Below are positions 27,144 to 35,824 of a DNA stretch of 64,000 bases, piece by piece. Source of the stretch: a bacterium (GTDB lineage: Bacteria; Actinomycetota; Acidimicrobiia; Spongiisociales; ZC4RG35). The notes beneath the pieces are model-generated. The model was not told the origin of the DNA. It made no database searches and was given only the letters and a program-made list of their open reading frames with translations. Location: the NCBI GenBank assembly GCA_028823995.1, contig JAPPFD010000007.1, positions 26,278 to 90,277 on the forward strand, in the 5' to 3' direction. The translations under genes were made by a program, and so were the position numbers. The stretch's first letter is position 1. The number at the start of each line of letters is the position of its first letter.

Positions 27144-27710
27144 ATGACCGGTTCTACAGACCCTGACACCAAAAGCCTTGTCCGGACCACCGACCGCCTG
27201 GTGGTGATCGGTACTTCCGGCGCAGGCAAGACGACATTGGCTGAGAGGATCGCCCAAGCGCTCGACATGTCTCACGTAGAGTTCGACGGGATACGTCATG
27301 GACCGGACTGGACGGAAACTCCCGACGAGGTGTTCAGGGAGACATTGAGACGCCAACTACAGGGCGACAGGTGGGTCGCCGACGGCAATTACAGCTTCGC
27401 ACGGGACATAGTCTGGCCCAGGGCGACGACGGTGGTCTGGCTTGACTTCCCGATTCGAGTGGTCATGTGGAGGCTGTTCTGGAGGACGATGCGCCGGGGA
27501 TTCTTCCGGGAGGAACTGTGGAATGGCAACCGAGAAAGGCTCTGGTGGCACTTCTTCAGTCGCCAATCGCTCTTCCTGTGGGCCATGCAGACCCACTGGC
27601 ACCGGCGCAGGACGATACCGGCGGCTCTGGCCCATCCGGAGCACGCTCATCTGGACTTGGTCCACCTGCGCTCGCCGAGAGAAGCACACCAATGGCTCCT
27701 GACGCTATAG
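27144..27710 (+). CDS. P-loop nucleoside/nucleotide kinase-like ATPase
   Basis: 188 residues from ATG 27144; a TTG at 27111 would extend it by 11 residues. A Walker A motif GTSGAGKTT begins near residue 23. The lid/base-binding wording 'VEFDGIRHGPDW', 'WVADGNYSFARDIVWPRATTVVWLDFP' is typical of FlaR/topology-modulation-like adenylate kinase relatives. These are small cytoplasmic phosphotransferases of uncertain substrate. Divergent from the DUF1801 gene. Confidence 0.85.
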   Translation: MTGSTDPDTKSLVRTTDRLVVIGTSGAGKTTLAERIAQALDMSHVEFDGIRHGPDWTETPDEVFRETLRRQLQGDRWVADGNYSFARDIVWPRATTVVWLDFPIRVVMWRLFWRTMRRGFFREELWNGNRERLWWHFFSRQSLFLWAMQTHWHRRRTIPAALAHPEHAHLDLVHLRSPREAHQWLLTL

Positions 27711-27764
27711 GCGATAGCGGGTGTCCAATCCCCCGCTGACCTCATGTGTAAGGTGGGATCAATC

Positions 27765-28460
27765 ATGCGTTTGACTGAAACGAAGCTAGGCGGATGGTCC
27801 CTGTTGCTCGGGACCTTGGCCGTGGGAGTCGGCTATGCGCTCTCTCCGGGCCGCGGCGCGGTGGACACCGTGCCAAGCACCAGCCTCACCGACCTTACGA
27901 TGGCCATGGCCCGCAACCAGGGGCTTTCGTACACGGTGCCCATCGTGATCCTCGTCGGCGGCCTGCTCATGCTTCATGGTTTCTTGGCACTCCGGCGGCA
28001 TGCAAGACCCTTGGCGCAACTCGGCATAGTGGGGATGGTCATCGGGCTGGTGCTGCAAATGGTGATGCGGGGCCTCGACTACATGATCACCGGCCTGGGA
28101 GTGGCGGCGCTGGAAACCCAGGGGACCCGGTCGGAGGAATGGCTCCAATCGGCCCACGAGATGCAGCGACTGGTGTTCGGGCTGCAATTCACCTCCATCG
28201 TGGTCGGCTTCACCGGGGCTGCGATCCTGGCGCTGGGACTGGCCCTCCGGCCCGAGCCTCTGCACATTCCTCCCTTACTCAACAGCCTCGTCGCCGTGCT
28301 GGTCGTGGGGTCCCTGGGACTGTTCATCGCCGCGTGGCACTCCAACGCATTGGAGTTGGCGCTGGCGCCCGCGTTTGCGGCAATGTCGTTGGGTGGGATT
28401 GTCTACATGAGTCTTTTGGGGTGGAGGTTGATAAAGGCAAGCCCGAACGGGGAGCCATAG
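27765..28460 (+). CDS. Multi-pass membrane protein, function unknown
   Basis: 231 residues from ATG 27765, with AAGGTGGG seven bases upstream; ATG 27744 is an alternative. Six to seven hydrophobic helices. The second holds 'VILVGGLLMLHGFLALRRHA', resembling '[11 protein letters not shown]' in the protein at 10128-10862. They may belong to one family with roles unknown. It precedes the symporter by 45 bases on the same strand, but membership in that operon is uncertain. Confidence 0.7.
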   Translation: MRLTETKLGGWSLLLGTLAVGVGYALSPGRGAVDTVPSTSLTDLTMAMARNQGLSYTVPIVILVGGLLMLHGFLALRRHARPLAQLGIVGMVIGLVLQMVMRGLDYMITGLGVAALETQGTRSEEWLQSAHEMQRLVFGLQFTSIVVGFTGAAILALGLALRPEPLHIPPLLNSLVAVLVVGSLGLFIAAWHSNALELALAPAFAAMSLGGIVYMSLLGWRLIKASPNGEP

Positions 28461-28505
28461 AATCAACCGGGTCCGTCCGCAACCTGTCGAGGGTCATTAG
28501 GGAAC

Positions 28506-30074
28506 ATGGAAGTCGCCGCGCCGCTGCCGAGTTGGTCGATCTATGCGATCCTGATCGCCCAGGGATCCATCTACGCCCTCCTGGTCTGGTTCCTGGGCAG
28601 GGCGAGGGGTAAGACCGCGGAGACCTTCCTCTCCGGCGGAAGGGACATCGGCCACGGGATGATAAACGCCTCCGTGGTGGCGACCTGGGTGTGGGCGGCC
28701 ACGCTGATGATCAGCAGTTGGACCGGTTACCAGTATGGATTCATCGGGCCGTGGTGGTACGCCCTCGGGGCGACGGTGCCGCTGCCGCTGATGGCCTACC
28801 TGGGCAGGAGAGTCAGGACCGTGATGCCCCGGGCGACCTCCTATCCCGAGTTCATGGCGCACCGCCTGGACCGAAAGAACCACATCCTGCACTCGTCGAT
28901 CTCCACGGTCGTGTCTCTCTGGATCACCGTCATGATCATCACCGGCGGCGCCATCATGGGCCACGCCTTCACGGGAGCGCCGTTCTGGGCCATCGCCCTG
29001 CTGATGGTGATCATCTTCGTCTCCTACATCCCCCTCGCCGGGCTCTGGGCCAGCATCCTGGCCGACACGGTGATGTCGCTGATGCTCTACGTGTGCCTCA
29101 TCATCATCGCGGTGGCGGTCCTGGTCAAGATCGGTCCCGGAGAGATCTGGGCGGGCCTCACCGAGGTTGCGGCCACCAAGCCCACGTTGCAACCGGCAAT
29201 TGGCGAAGCGGAGCAACTCAGCCAGTGGGACGGCCTCAACTGGCTGAACCCCGCGGGCCTGGGCTTTCTGGTGGTCAACATCGTGGGCAACCTGGGAGCG
29301 GTCCTGTGCAACCAGACGTATTGGTCCAGGGTGATCGGCGCCCGGGACCCGAATACCGCGTTCAAGTCCTTCATGACCGCTGCTCTCTGCTGGTGGCCCA
29401 TCCCCCTGGCCACGGGCACGGCCCTGGGCGTCGCCGCCCTGTCCAGGGGCCTGGTGGTCGGAGAGACCTATAGCAACGGAGGCGCCACGATCCTCTTCAC
29501 CGAGGCGGAGGCGGTTGCGCCGGTGATGGCGTTCCTGGTGCTGGGCTTCGCGGGGTTGACGATCTTCATCCTGGCGGTGGGTTCGGCCACCATCAGCACC
29601 GGAGCAGGGGAGATCCTTGCGGTGACCACCGTGTTCGTGAACGACATCTACAGGGGGCACATCAACCCGAAGGCCCGGGACAGGACCCTGCTGGTGGCCA
29701 GCAGGGCCACGCTCTACGTGATCGCCGCAGCTCTCCTGGCGGTCGTCATCTTCTTCCGAGAGATCGGGTTCTCCTTCGCGGGCATGTACCAGGCGATGGG
29801 CATCGCCTTCTCCTCGGCGGTGATACCGGTGATCATGGCGTGCTTCGTGAAGAACACCAACCGGGAGGGCGCCTTCTGGGCCGCCATTATCGGGAGCGTC
29901 TGCGGCATGACCTACTGGTTGGCCACGGGAGCAGACCTGCTGTGGGGCGTGGTGTGGGGGAACATCATCGTGCTCAGCGTCTCCGCGGTGATAGCCGTCA
30001 CGTGGACCATCATGAGACCGCAACCCTTCGACTTCGACAGTCTCAAAGAGTCCGAAGGGGCCACGGGGGGATAG
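28506..30074 (+). CDS. Sodium:solute symporter (SSS/SLC5 family)
   Basis: 522 residues with about 13 hydrophobic helices, the length and spacing of SSS transporters. Family wording includes 'FLSGGRDIGHGMINASVVATWVWAATLMISSWTGYQYG', the helix-1 region that forms the Na+/substrate site, and 'WSRVIGARDPNTAFKSFMTAALCWWP'. It imports a small organic solute with Na+, possibly urea-, carboxylate- or amino-acid-like; wording is near the DUR3/urea branch. It is followed by a 46-residue protein and the catabolic operon, so it likely imports that operon's substrate. Confidence 0.9.
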   Translation: MEVAAPLPSWSIYAILIAQGSIYALLVWFLGRARGKTAETFLSGGRDIGHGMINASVVATWVWAATLMISSWTGYQYGFIGPWWYALGATVPLPLMAYLGRRVRTVMPRATSYPEFMAHRLDRKNHILHSSISTVVSLWITVMIITGGAIMGHAFTGAPFWAIALLMVIIFVSYIPLAGLWASILADTVMSLMLYVCLIIIAVAVLVKIGPGEIWAGLTEVAATKPTLQPAIGEAEQLSQWDGLNWLNPAGLGFLVVNIVGNLGAVLCNQTYWSRVIGARDPNTAFKSFMTAALCWWPIPLATGTALGVAALSRGLVVGETYSNGGATILFTEAEAVAPVMAFLVLGFAGLTIFILAVGSATISTGAGEILAVTTVFVNDIYRGHINPKARDRTLLVASRATLYVIAAALLAVVIFFREIGFSFAGMYQAMGIAFSSAVIPVIMACFVKNTNREGAFWAAIIGSVCGMTYWLATGADLLWGVVWGNIIVLSVSAVIAVTWTIMRPQPFDFDSLKESEGATGG

Positions 30075-30084
30075 TGAGCTGACC

Positions 30085-30225
30085 ATGTCGGAACTGTGGT
30101 ACGTCCTCAACCACTGGGTCACCATCGCCTGGCTCGTCCTGGCCGCCTTCTACGCCTACTACGCGGTGATAGCAGACCTGGTGATCATCGTCAAGAACCG
30201 CAGGAGAGAACGAAAGCAGGGGTGA
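30085..30225 (+). CDS. 46-residue single-helix symporter accessory protein (putative)
   Basis: ATG 30085 to TGA 30225, ten bases after the symporter stop. One transmembrane helix (about residues 11-35: VTIAWLVLAAFYAYYAVIADL) followed by a basic tail (VIIVKNRRRERKQG). Such micro-proteins beside SSS or STAC transporters act as small accessory subunits. Composition and placement make it credible despite size. The acyl-CoA ligase begins seven bases after its stop. Confidence 0.7.
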   Translation: MSELWYVLNHWVTIAWLVLAAFYAYYAVIADLVIIVKNRRRERKQG

Positions 30226-30232
30226 CGCGGTC

Positions 30233-31891
30233 TTGGGAACCAGCGCCACCGCACACACCCACCCGCACTCCGTGAGCCACGACGCCGCGCGCGGCTATCG
30301 GCGTGCCGGGTGGTGGACCGGCCAAAGGCTGGTGGATCGATTCGCGTCCCATGTCACAGAGGCCCCCGACCGACTGGCCCTGGTCAGCGGCGGCGACACA
30401 CTGTCAAGGGGGGATCTATGGAAGGAAGCGGGAAAGGCCGCCGACCAGATCCGTGCGGTTGTGGGTGACGCAAGGAGGGTCGTGGTGATTCATCTGCCCA
30501 ATACCACCTCCTGGATGGTGATGTTCCTGGCCGTGCTGCGGGCCGGCCATGTCCCGGCTACGCCACCGGTAACCACCGAGGCCGACCACCTGCGTCACAT
30601 CTTCGAGCTGACCAGGCCCGCCCTGGCCATTTCCGCGGGCAGCCACGGGCGGGCGTCGCCGGCCCGGATCGTCCAAGAGGCCGCCGCCAGAACCGGGGGC
30701 GTGGCCCTAGGCCTGGCTGATCAAACACTCCTCGAAGTGCATAGCATCGGCAGAGACCTGCATGCGACCGACCATGTTCCCGAAGCCACCGCCCACCTCA
30801 TGTTCACTTCGAGCACCACCGGACCGCCGAAGGCTGTGAGCCACAGCGAGGACTCCCTGGCCACGCTGAACCGGCAGTTCGCGGAGCGATTCGACCTCAC
30901 CGGCCACACGCCTGTATTCATGCCGTCCTCCCTGGGGCACAGCGTTGGGGCCATCCATGGCGCTCGACTGTCGATGTTTCTGGGCGCGCCGCTCATCCTT
31001 CAGAGCGGGTGGAACCCCGGAACGGCCCTGGAACTCATCGCGCGTCACCGGGCGGCGTTCACCGCCGCCGCCACGCCGTTCCTTCTCGACCTGGCCAACG
31101 CCCCGTGGAGCGGCGCCGAGCCCAAGCTGGGCCCGCTGCGGTACTTCCTGTGCGGCGGCGCCCAGGTGCCGCCGGCGCTGATCCGGCGTTGCCGCAAAGA
31201 GTTTCCCGACACGTTCGTGACGCCGCTCTGGGGCATGACGGAGGGCGGCCTCACCACCTGCGTGGACCGTTCCACCGCCGAGCAGGTCGAAAACACCGTC
31301 GGCATCGGCCTTCCCGGCCTGGAGCTACGAGTCCTCGACGCCGAGATGCGGCTGCGAGAGCGCGGCGCCGGCGAGTTGGTCATGCGCGGGCCGGGAGTGT
31401 TCAACTCCTACTTCGGCCAGCCCGAACTGTATGCCGAGCACCTCGTCGGAGAGGGATTCTTCCGCACCGGCGACCTTGCCCACATCGACGCCGACCGTTA
31501 CGTATCGATCACCGGACGGGTCAAGGACCTGATCGTCCGCGGAGGGGTCAACATCTCCCCCGTAGAGACCGAGAATGCTGTCGCTGCCCACCCGGACGTG
31601 GTGGGGGTGGCGGTGATCGGGTGGCCGGATGAACGCCTCGGCGAGCGCATCTGCGCGGCTGTCCAGGCCAACGCTCCCCTGGACCTTGAACAAGTCATAG
31701 CCTTCTGCGCGGCCCGAGGGCTGTCTCGACGGTACTGGCCCGAGCGTCTCGAATTGGTTGACGGCTTCCCCCGCACGGCGTCGGGAAAGATCCGGAAGCT
31801 GCAATTGCGGACCGTGTTGTTGGGGCGTGCCCCCGGCGCCCAGGGCCCGCCTTCGGGGAGTCCGTCCCAATCCGGGGAGGCGAAGCCGTGA
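30233..31891 (+). CDS. AMP-forming acyl-CoA synthetase
   Basis: 552 residues from TTG 30233. ANL-superfamily motifs: phosphate loop 'MFTSSTTGPPKAVSHS', 'PLWGMTEGGL', 'TGDLAHID', hinge 'GRVKDLIVRGGVNISPVE', and catalytic Lys in 'RTASGKIRK'. Activates a carboxylic acid to acyl-AMP then acyl-CoA. The P-loop has TSSTTGPPK, still with the essential Ser/Thr/Lys. Similar to cyclohexanecarboxylate/medium-chain CoA ligases. First enzyme of a coupled operon; its TGA overlaps the next GTG. Confidence 0.9.
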   Translation: MGTSATAHTHPHSVSHDAARGYRRAGWWTGQRLVDRFASHVTEAPDRLALVSGGDTLSRGDLWKEAGKAADQIRAVVGDARRVVVIHLPNTTSWMVMFLAVLRAGHVPATPPVTTEADHLRHIFELTRPALAISAGSHGRASPARIVQEAAARTGGVALGLADQTLLEVHSIGRDLHATDHVPEATAHLMFTSSTTGPPKAVSHSEDSLATLNRQFAERFDLTGHTPVFMPSSLGHSVGAIHGARLSMFLGAPLILQSGWNPGTALELIARHRAAFTAAATPFLLDLANAPWSGAEPKLGPLRYFLCGGAQVPPALIRRCRKEFPDTFVTPLWGMTEGGLTTCVDRSTAEQVENTVGIGLPGLELRVLDAEMRLRERGAGELVMRGPGVFNSYFGQPELYAEHLVGEGFFRTGDLAHIDADRYVSITGRVKDLIVRGGVNISPVETENAVAAHPDVVGVAVIGWPDERLGERICAAVQANAPLDLEQVIAFCAARGLSRRYWPERLELVDGFPRTASGKIRKLQLRTVLLGRAPGAQGPPSGSPSQSGEAKP

Positions 31892-32682
31892 ACTCGGTCG
31901 AATTGAACGACATCGTAGTCAACTACAGCCGGCGTGGCTCGGGCAACCCCGTCGTGTTGCTCCACGGACTGGCGGAGGACCATCGCTCATGGGAGGCCGT
32001 CGCCACCCACCTGGGTTCCTTCACCACCTTCGCCGTCGACCTCCGAGGCCACGGGAGGACGACCGCCGGCCAGGCTGCGGGTACCCTGTCGCAACTGAGC
32101 GACGACTTGATCATGTTTCTCAGCGCCGTCAGCGGCCCGGCAGCGGTCGTCGGGTACTCGCTCGGGGGCACGATCGCTCTCCGGGCCGCGGCCGTGGCGC
32201 CGGGCCTGATCCGCCACCTTATCGTGGTCGCCACCTCATCGGTGGTCGGTTCGGCCGCAGCCAGGTTTTTCGAGGGCCGCGTGGCCCAGATTGAAGCCGG
32301 GGACTGGGCCGGCTTCGCCGCCGGTCTGCGCAACGACACGTCGCAGCAGATCATCACCGACGCGGAACTCGACTCCGTAACCGCCAGCCGGATGGCGGCC
32401 ACCGGAGACGGCCGCGGGTACGTCAACGCCGCCAGGGCCATGGTCGGGATCCGGAGCGAACCGCTCCATCCACTGTTGGCAAGGATCACGATCGCCCTCG
32501 ACATCGTCGGAGCCGAAGGCGACGTCTTCTGTCCCCGACGGGCGTCGGACCTCATCGCCGACGCGGCCCTCCACAGCCGCTTCCACGAAATCGCCGGCGC
32601 CGGTCATCTGCTGTCCGTCGACCAGCCCCGGGCCTACGGCGAGTTGCTCGCTCGGCTCCTCCGCGAATCGGAGGCCCGATGA
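31888..32682 (+). CDS. Alpha/beta-fold hydrolase
   Basis: 264 residues from GTG 31888 (GTGA overlap with the ligase). Oxyanion-hole 'LLHGLAEDHRSW', nucleophile Ser91 in GYSLGG, likely acid in 'GAEGDVFCP', and the catalytic His in 'IAGAGHLLSVD' complete the triad. Such proteins cleave esters, lactones or C-C bonds in aromatic degradation (BphD/MhpC-like) or act as enol-lactonases. Placed inside the catabolic operon; substrate unknown. Confidence 0.88.
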   Translation: MNSVELNDIVVNYSRRGSGNPVVLLHGLAEDHRSWEAVATHLGSFTTFAVDLRGHGRTTAGQAAGTLSQLSDDLIMFLSAVSGPAAVVGYSLGGTIALRAAAVAPGLIRHLIVVATSSVVGSAAARFFEGRVAQIEAGDWAGFAAGLRNDTSQQIITDAELDSVTASRMAATGDGRGYVNAARAMVGIRSEPLHPLLARITIALDIVGAEGDVFCPRRASDLIADAALHSRFHEIAGAGHLLSVDQPRAYGELLARLLRESEAR

Positions 32683-33698
32683 CGCAAAGGTACGGCATCT
32701 CGCTGGGAGTGAGTCCCCGGGAGCCGTTGATCCGCACGTCCGAGCTGGCCCGGGCCATTGACGAGAGCGGCTTCGAGGTCCTTTGGTACATAGACTTCCA
32801 GCTCGGGATGAAAGACGTGTACGCGGCTATGAACCTGGCCGCGTTGTCCACCAAGACAGCGCTCATCGGAGCGGGCGTCACCAACCTCGTGACGCGGCAC
32901 CCCACCGTCACCGCCAACGCCACTGTCGCTCTCGACGAACTCTCCGGCGGTCGGGCTCTACTCGGTCTCGGCGCGGGATGGTCGGCGGTGCTCGGCGCCG
33001 GAGGCAGGCCGTCGAGGCTGGGCGACCTGCGGTCCGGAGTCGAGGAATTCCGCAAATTGTTCACCGGCGAGGCACACGAGCTTTACGGCGCCCGGGCGCG
33101 CCTGGCGACCGCCACCCGGCAGATCCCCATCTATCTCGCCGCGTCCCAGCCCGCCATGCTGCGCCTCGCCGGCGAAGTCTGCGACGGGGTGGTCCTGATG
33201 GGCGCCGCCGACCCCGACTTCTGCTCGTGGCAGATCGAGTTCATACACGAGGGTTTGGCGGCGGCCCACCGTGATCGGAAGGAACTGACGATCGACCTGT
33301 TCATCACCATGTCGGTAGGCGACGACGAGACAGGGGCCATCGAGGACATCCGAGCTTGGGCGACCAGCCAGGCAGCCACGTTTTACCCGTGGAAGCGAAT
33401 GCCGCCGGCATGGGAGAGGTTCCGCCCCGAGTTCGCTCGGGCGGCCGAAGCCTACAAGCTCGTCGATCACCTGTCACTGCAGGCCCGGCACCGCCAGATC
33501 GTGTCGAACGACTTCGCTCGATCGGTGGCGCTGGTGGGCGACCTGGACACGTGCGTGAGCCGGCTGCGCCGCCTCTGGCGACTCGACATCGACCGAATAA
33601 CCTTCGCCCTCCTGTCGGGCGGGCGGGAGCAGCGTCTCGCCCACCTGTCCAATACCGTGATTCCCGCTGTGAGAGCAAGGGAGGAAACTGATGGTTGA
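32679..33698 (+). CDS. LLM-class (luciferase-like) flavin/F420-dependent oxidoreductase
   Basis: 339 residues, ATG overlapping the hydrolase stop (ATGA). TIM-barrel luciferase-like wording: 'FEVLWYIDFQLGMKDVYAAM', 'IGAGVTNLVTRHPTVTANATVALDELSGGRALLGLGAGW', 'PIYLAASQPAMLRLAGEVCDGVVLMGA'. It may use FMNH2 or F420. The bulge region after 'LIGAGVT' fits the F420-dependent (MER/HMD-type) members. Catalyses oxidation or monooxygenation of the pathway intermediate; which is inference. Confidence 0.87.
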   Translation: MTQRYGISLGVSPREPLIRTSELARAIDESGFEVLWYIDFQLGMKDVYAAMNLAALSTKTALIGAGVTNLVTRHPTVTANATVALDELSGGRALLGLGAGWSAVLGAGGRPSRLGDLRSGVEEFRKLFTGEAHELYGARARLATATRQIPIYLAASQPAMLRLAGEVCDGVVLMGAADPDFCSWQIEFIHEGLAAAHRDRKELTIDLFITMSVGDDETGAIEDIRAWATSQAATFYPWKRMPPAWERFRPEFARAAEAYKLVDHLSLQARHRQIVSNDFARSVALVGDLDTCVSRLRRLWRLDIDRITFALLSGGREQRLAHLSNTVIPAVRAREETDG

Positions 33699-34452
33699 CG
33701 AAATGCCGGTGGCGCTGGTCACCGCAGCCGCGGGAGCAGGCATCGGAGCGGCGGTGGCGCGCCGACTTGCCTCGGACGGATTCGACGTGGTGGTGACCGA
33801 CGCCCACGAGCGCCGATGCCGGGAGTTCGCACGAGTCCTGTCCGCCGAACTCGGGCGGGACTTCCTCTCTTACCACCTCGACGTGACCGACCACGCGCAG
33901 GTACGCACCGTGATCGACGACGTGGTGGCCCGACGAGGCCGCCTCGACGTGCTGGTCAACAACGCGGGATGGTCGAAGATCGAGCCGGTGGCCGAGATGT
34001 CCCTGGAGACCTGGCAACGCTGCCTCGATGTGGATCTCACCGGCACGTTTGTGTGCATGCGTTACGCCCTCCCCACCATGATCGCCGGCGGAGGCGGCTC
34101 GGTCATCAACATCTCCTCGATCGCGGCGTGGGAGATGTCGGCCGATCACGGCGCAGCCTACTCGGCCGCCAAGGCCGGTGTGTTGGCCCTCACCCGGGTG
34201 GCAGCGGCCGAGAACGGGGTCCACGGAGTGCGCGTCAACGCCGTGGCTCCCGGCCTCATCCACAACGAATTCCTGCGCAGGATCTACCCCAACGAGTTCT
34301 TCGACCAATACCTCTCCGACAAAGCGTTCCTGGGCCGCATAGGACGACCTGACGATGTGGCCGGCATGGTTTCCTTCCTGGCCTCGGACGAAGCCGGCTA
34401 CGTGACGGGCGAGGTCTTCACCGTCTCCGGAGGTGTGTCCGCCCGTGGATGA
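33691..34452 (+). CDS. Short-chain dehydrogenase/reductase (SDR), FabG-like
   Basis: 253 residues, eight-base overlap with the LLM gene. Classical SDR with modified cofactor loop 'VTAAAGAGIGAAVAR' (TAAAGxGIG), 'VNNAGW', catalytic Ser in 'INISSIAAW' and Tyr-x3-Lys in 'YSAAKAG', and C-terminal 'G.V..VSGG'. Oxidises or reduces a hydroxyl/keto group with NAD(P). Acts with the surrounding ligase, oxygenase and hydratase. Confidence 0.9.
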   Translation: MVDEMPVALVTAAAGAGIGAAVARRLASDGFDVVVTDAHERRCREFARVLSAELGRDFLSYHLDVTDHAQVRTVIDDVVARRGRLDVLVNNAGWSKIEPVAEMSLETWQRCLDVDLTGTFVCMRYALPTMIAGGGGSVINISSIAAWEMSADHGAAYSAAKAGVLALTRVAAAENGVHGVRVNAVAPGLIHNEFLRRIYPNEFFDQYLSDKAFLGRIGRPDDVAGMVSFLASDEAGYVTGEVFTVSGGVSARG

Positions 34453-35824
34453 GGGGCCGCTCTGGTGGCCCGTCCGGCGACTCCTTGCCGCCTACCGCGA
34501 CGGCTCGCTCTCGCCCGTGGAGGTTGCGGACCTGGCCCAGGCGCGCATCGCCGAGACCAATCCGATCCTTCATGCGTTCATCCGCCCCACCCCCGCACTG
34601 GCCCGGCGTCAAGCCGAGGCCGCCGAGACGGCCTACCGTTCGGGTAGCCCTGGCCCTCTCGCCGGCGTCCCCGTCTCGATCAAGGACGCCTTCCACATCA
34701 AGGGTCACGTCACCACCCTGGGTTCGCTGGCCCACGTCAACGACGTTGCCGGCCACGACTCCGGCGCGGTGCGCCGCCTGCGAAGGGCCGGAGCCGTGAT
34801 CGTCGGTAAGACCAACCTCCCCGAGTTCTGCCAGTCGGCCACCACTGACAACCTGCTCGGTCCCCCCACCGCCAACCCTTTCAACCCCGACCTCACGGCG
34901 GGAGGGTCGAGCGGCGGTGCGGCGGCATCGGTCGCCTCGGGGGCCTGCACTCTGGCGCTCGGATCCGACGGCGGTGGATCGATCCGCATACCTGCGTCTT
35001 TCTGCGGCCTCGTGGGCTTGAAACCCACCCATGGAGCCATAGACGACGCTCAGGGCTTCCGGGCGTTCAGCCCGTTCGTCTCCGTGGGACCCCTGGCCCG
35101 TTGCGTGGACGACGCCCGCTACCTGTTTCGGGCGCTCTCAGCCGGAGGCGACGTTACCGCAGGGACGCCGGCCGGAAAGGGGCCCCGTCGTGTGGCGTGG
35201 TGCCCCAGCCCGGAAGGCCGCCCGGTCGACAGCGGTGTGGCGAGGGCGGCAATGGCGGCGGTGGACAAACTGGCCGCCTGCGGACACCACATCCGCCCTG
35301 TGGATCTCGACCTCGAAGGATGGGAGGACATATTCGGGCCGATCGTGCTCGCCGAGGAAGGTGAGCGGCGGGGGCGCCTGCTCGACGGACCCCACCGGTT
35401 GACGACCTACCAGGAACGGTCATTGAGGGCGGCAGGGCGGCTCAGCCAGAAGACCATCGCCAAGGCCTTTTCGGACCTCGCCGAGTTCCGGGGTCGGGTG
35501 GATGGGCACTTTCGCGACTACGACGTGATCATCACCCCCGCCACCGCCACCACGGCCTTCGAACTCGGCTGCCGACCGACGACTATTTCCGGCCGGGGGG
35601 TCGGGTGGCTCTGGGGAGCTTTCCCGTTCACCGCGCCATTCAATGTCTCCGGACATCCGGCGGTAGTGCTCCCCGTAGGGTTCCCGGACGGCCTGCCGGC
35701 CGCCATTCAACTGGTCGGACGCCGCGGGGACGACCGTGACCTGCTTTCCCTTGCCGGGCAACTGGAAGCCGAGTTGGACATCCGGCCCTTTACCCGCCTG
35801 TCGCCCCGGGTCCTGGCCCCATGA
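34445..35824 (+). CDS. Amidase (amidase-signature family)
   Basis: 459 residues from GTG 34445 (eight-base overlap with SDR; GGAGG at 34429-34433). A GTG at 34433 is directly at the ribosome site and less likely. Catalytic Lys80 (VSIKDAF), cis-Ser155 in GGSSGG and nucleophile Ser179 (DGGGSI) keep the 24-residue spacing of the family. Cleaves an amide, so the pathway substrate may contain nitrogen. Unlike the amidase at 5440 it has no GatC-like partner. Confidence 0.9.
   Translation: MDEGPLWWPVRRLLAAYRDGSLSPVEVADLAQARIAETNPILHAFIRPTPALARRQAEAAETAYRSGSPGPLAGVPVSIKDAFHIKGHVTTLGSLAHVNDVAGHDSGAVRRLRRAGAVIVGKTNLPEFCQSATTDNLLGPPTANPFNPDLTAGGSSGGAAASVASGACTLALGSDGGGSIRIPASFCGLVGLKPTHGAIDDAQGFRAFSPFVSVGPLARCVDDARYLFRALSAGGDVTAGTPAGKGPRRVAWCPSPEGRPVDSGVARAAMAAVDKLAACGHHIRPVDLDLEGWEDIFGPIVLAEEGERRGRLLDGPHRLTTYQERSLRAAGRLSQKTIAKAFSDLAEFRGRVDGHFRDYDVIITPATATTAFELGCRPTTISGRGVGWLWGAFPFTAPFNVSGHPAVVLPVGFPDGLPAAIQLVGRRGDDRDLLSLAGQLEAELDIRPFTRLSPRVLAP

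Noticed and set aside
28497..30125. A long open frame on the minus strand opposite the symporter, 542 residues
   Set aside because: Composition is His/Gly/Pro/Arg-rich, as in shadow frames of GC-rich genes. The plus-strand symporter has clear family motifs and a downstream partner.
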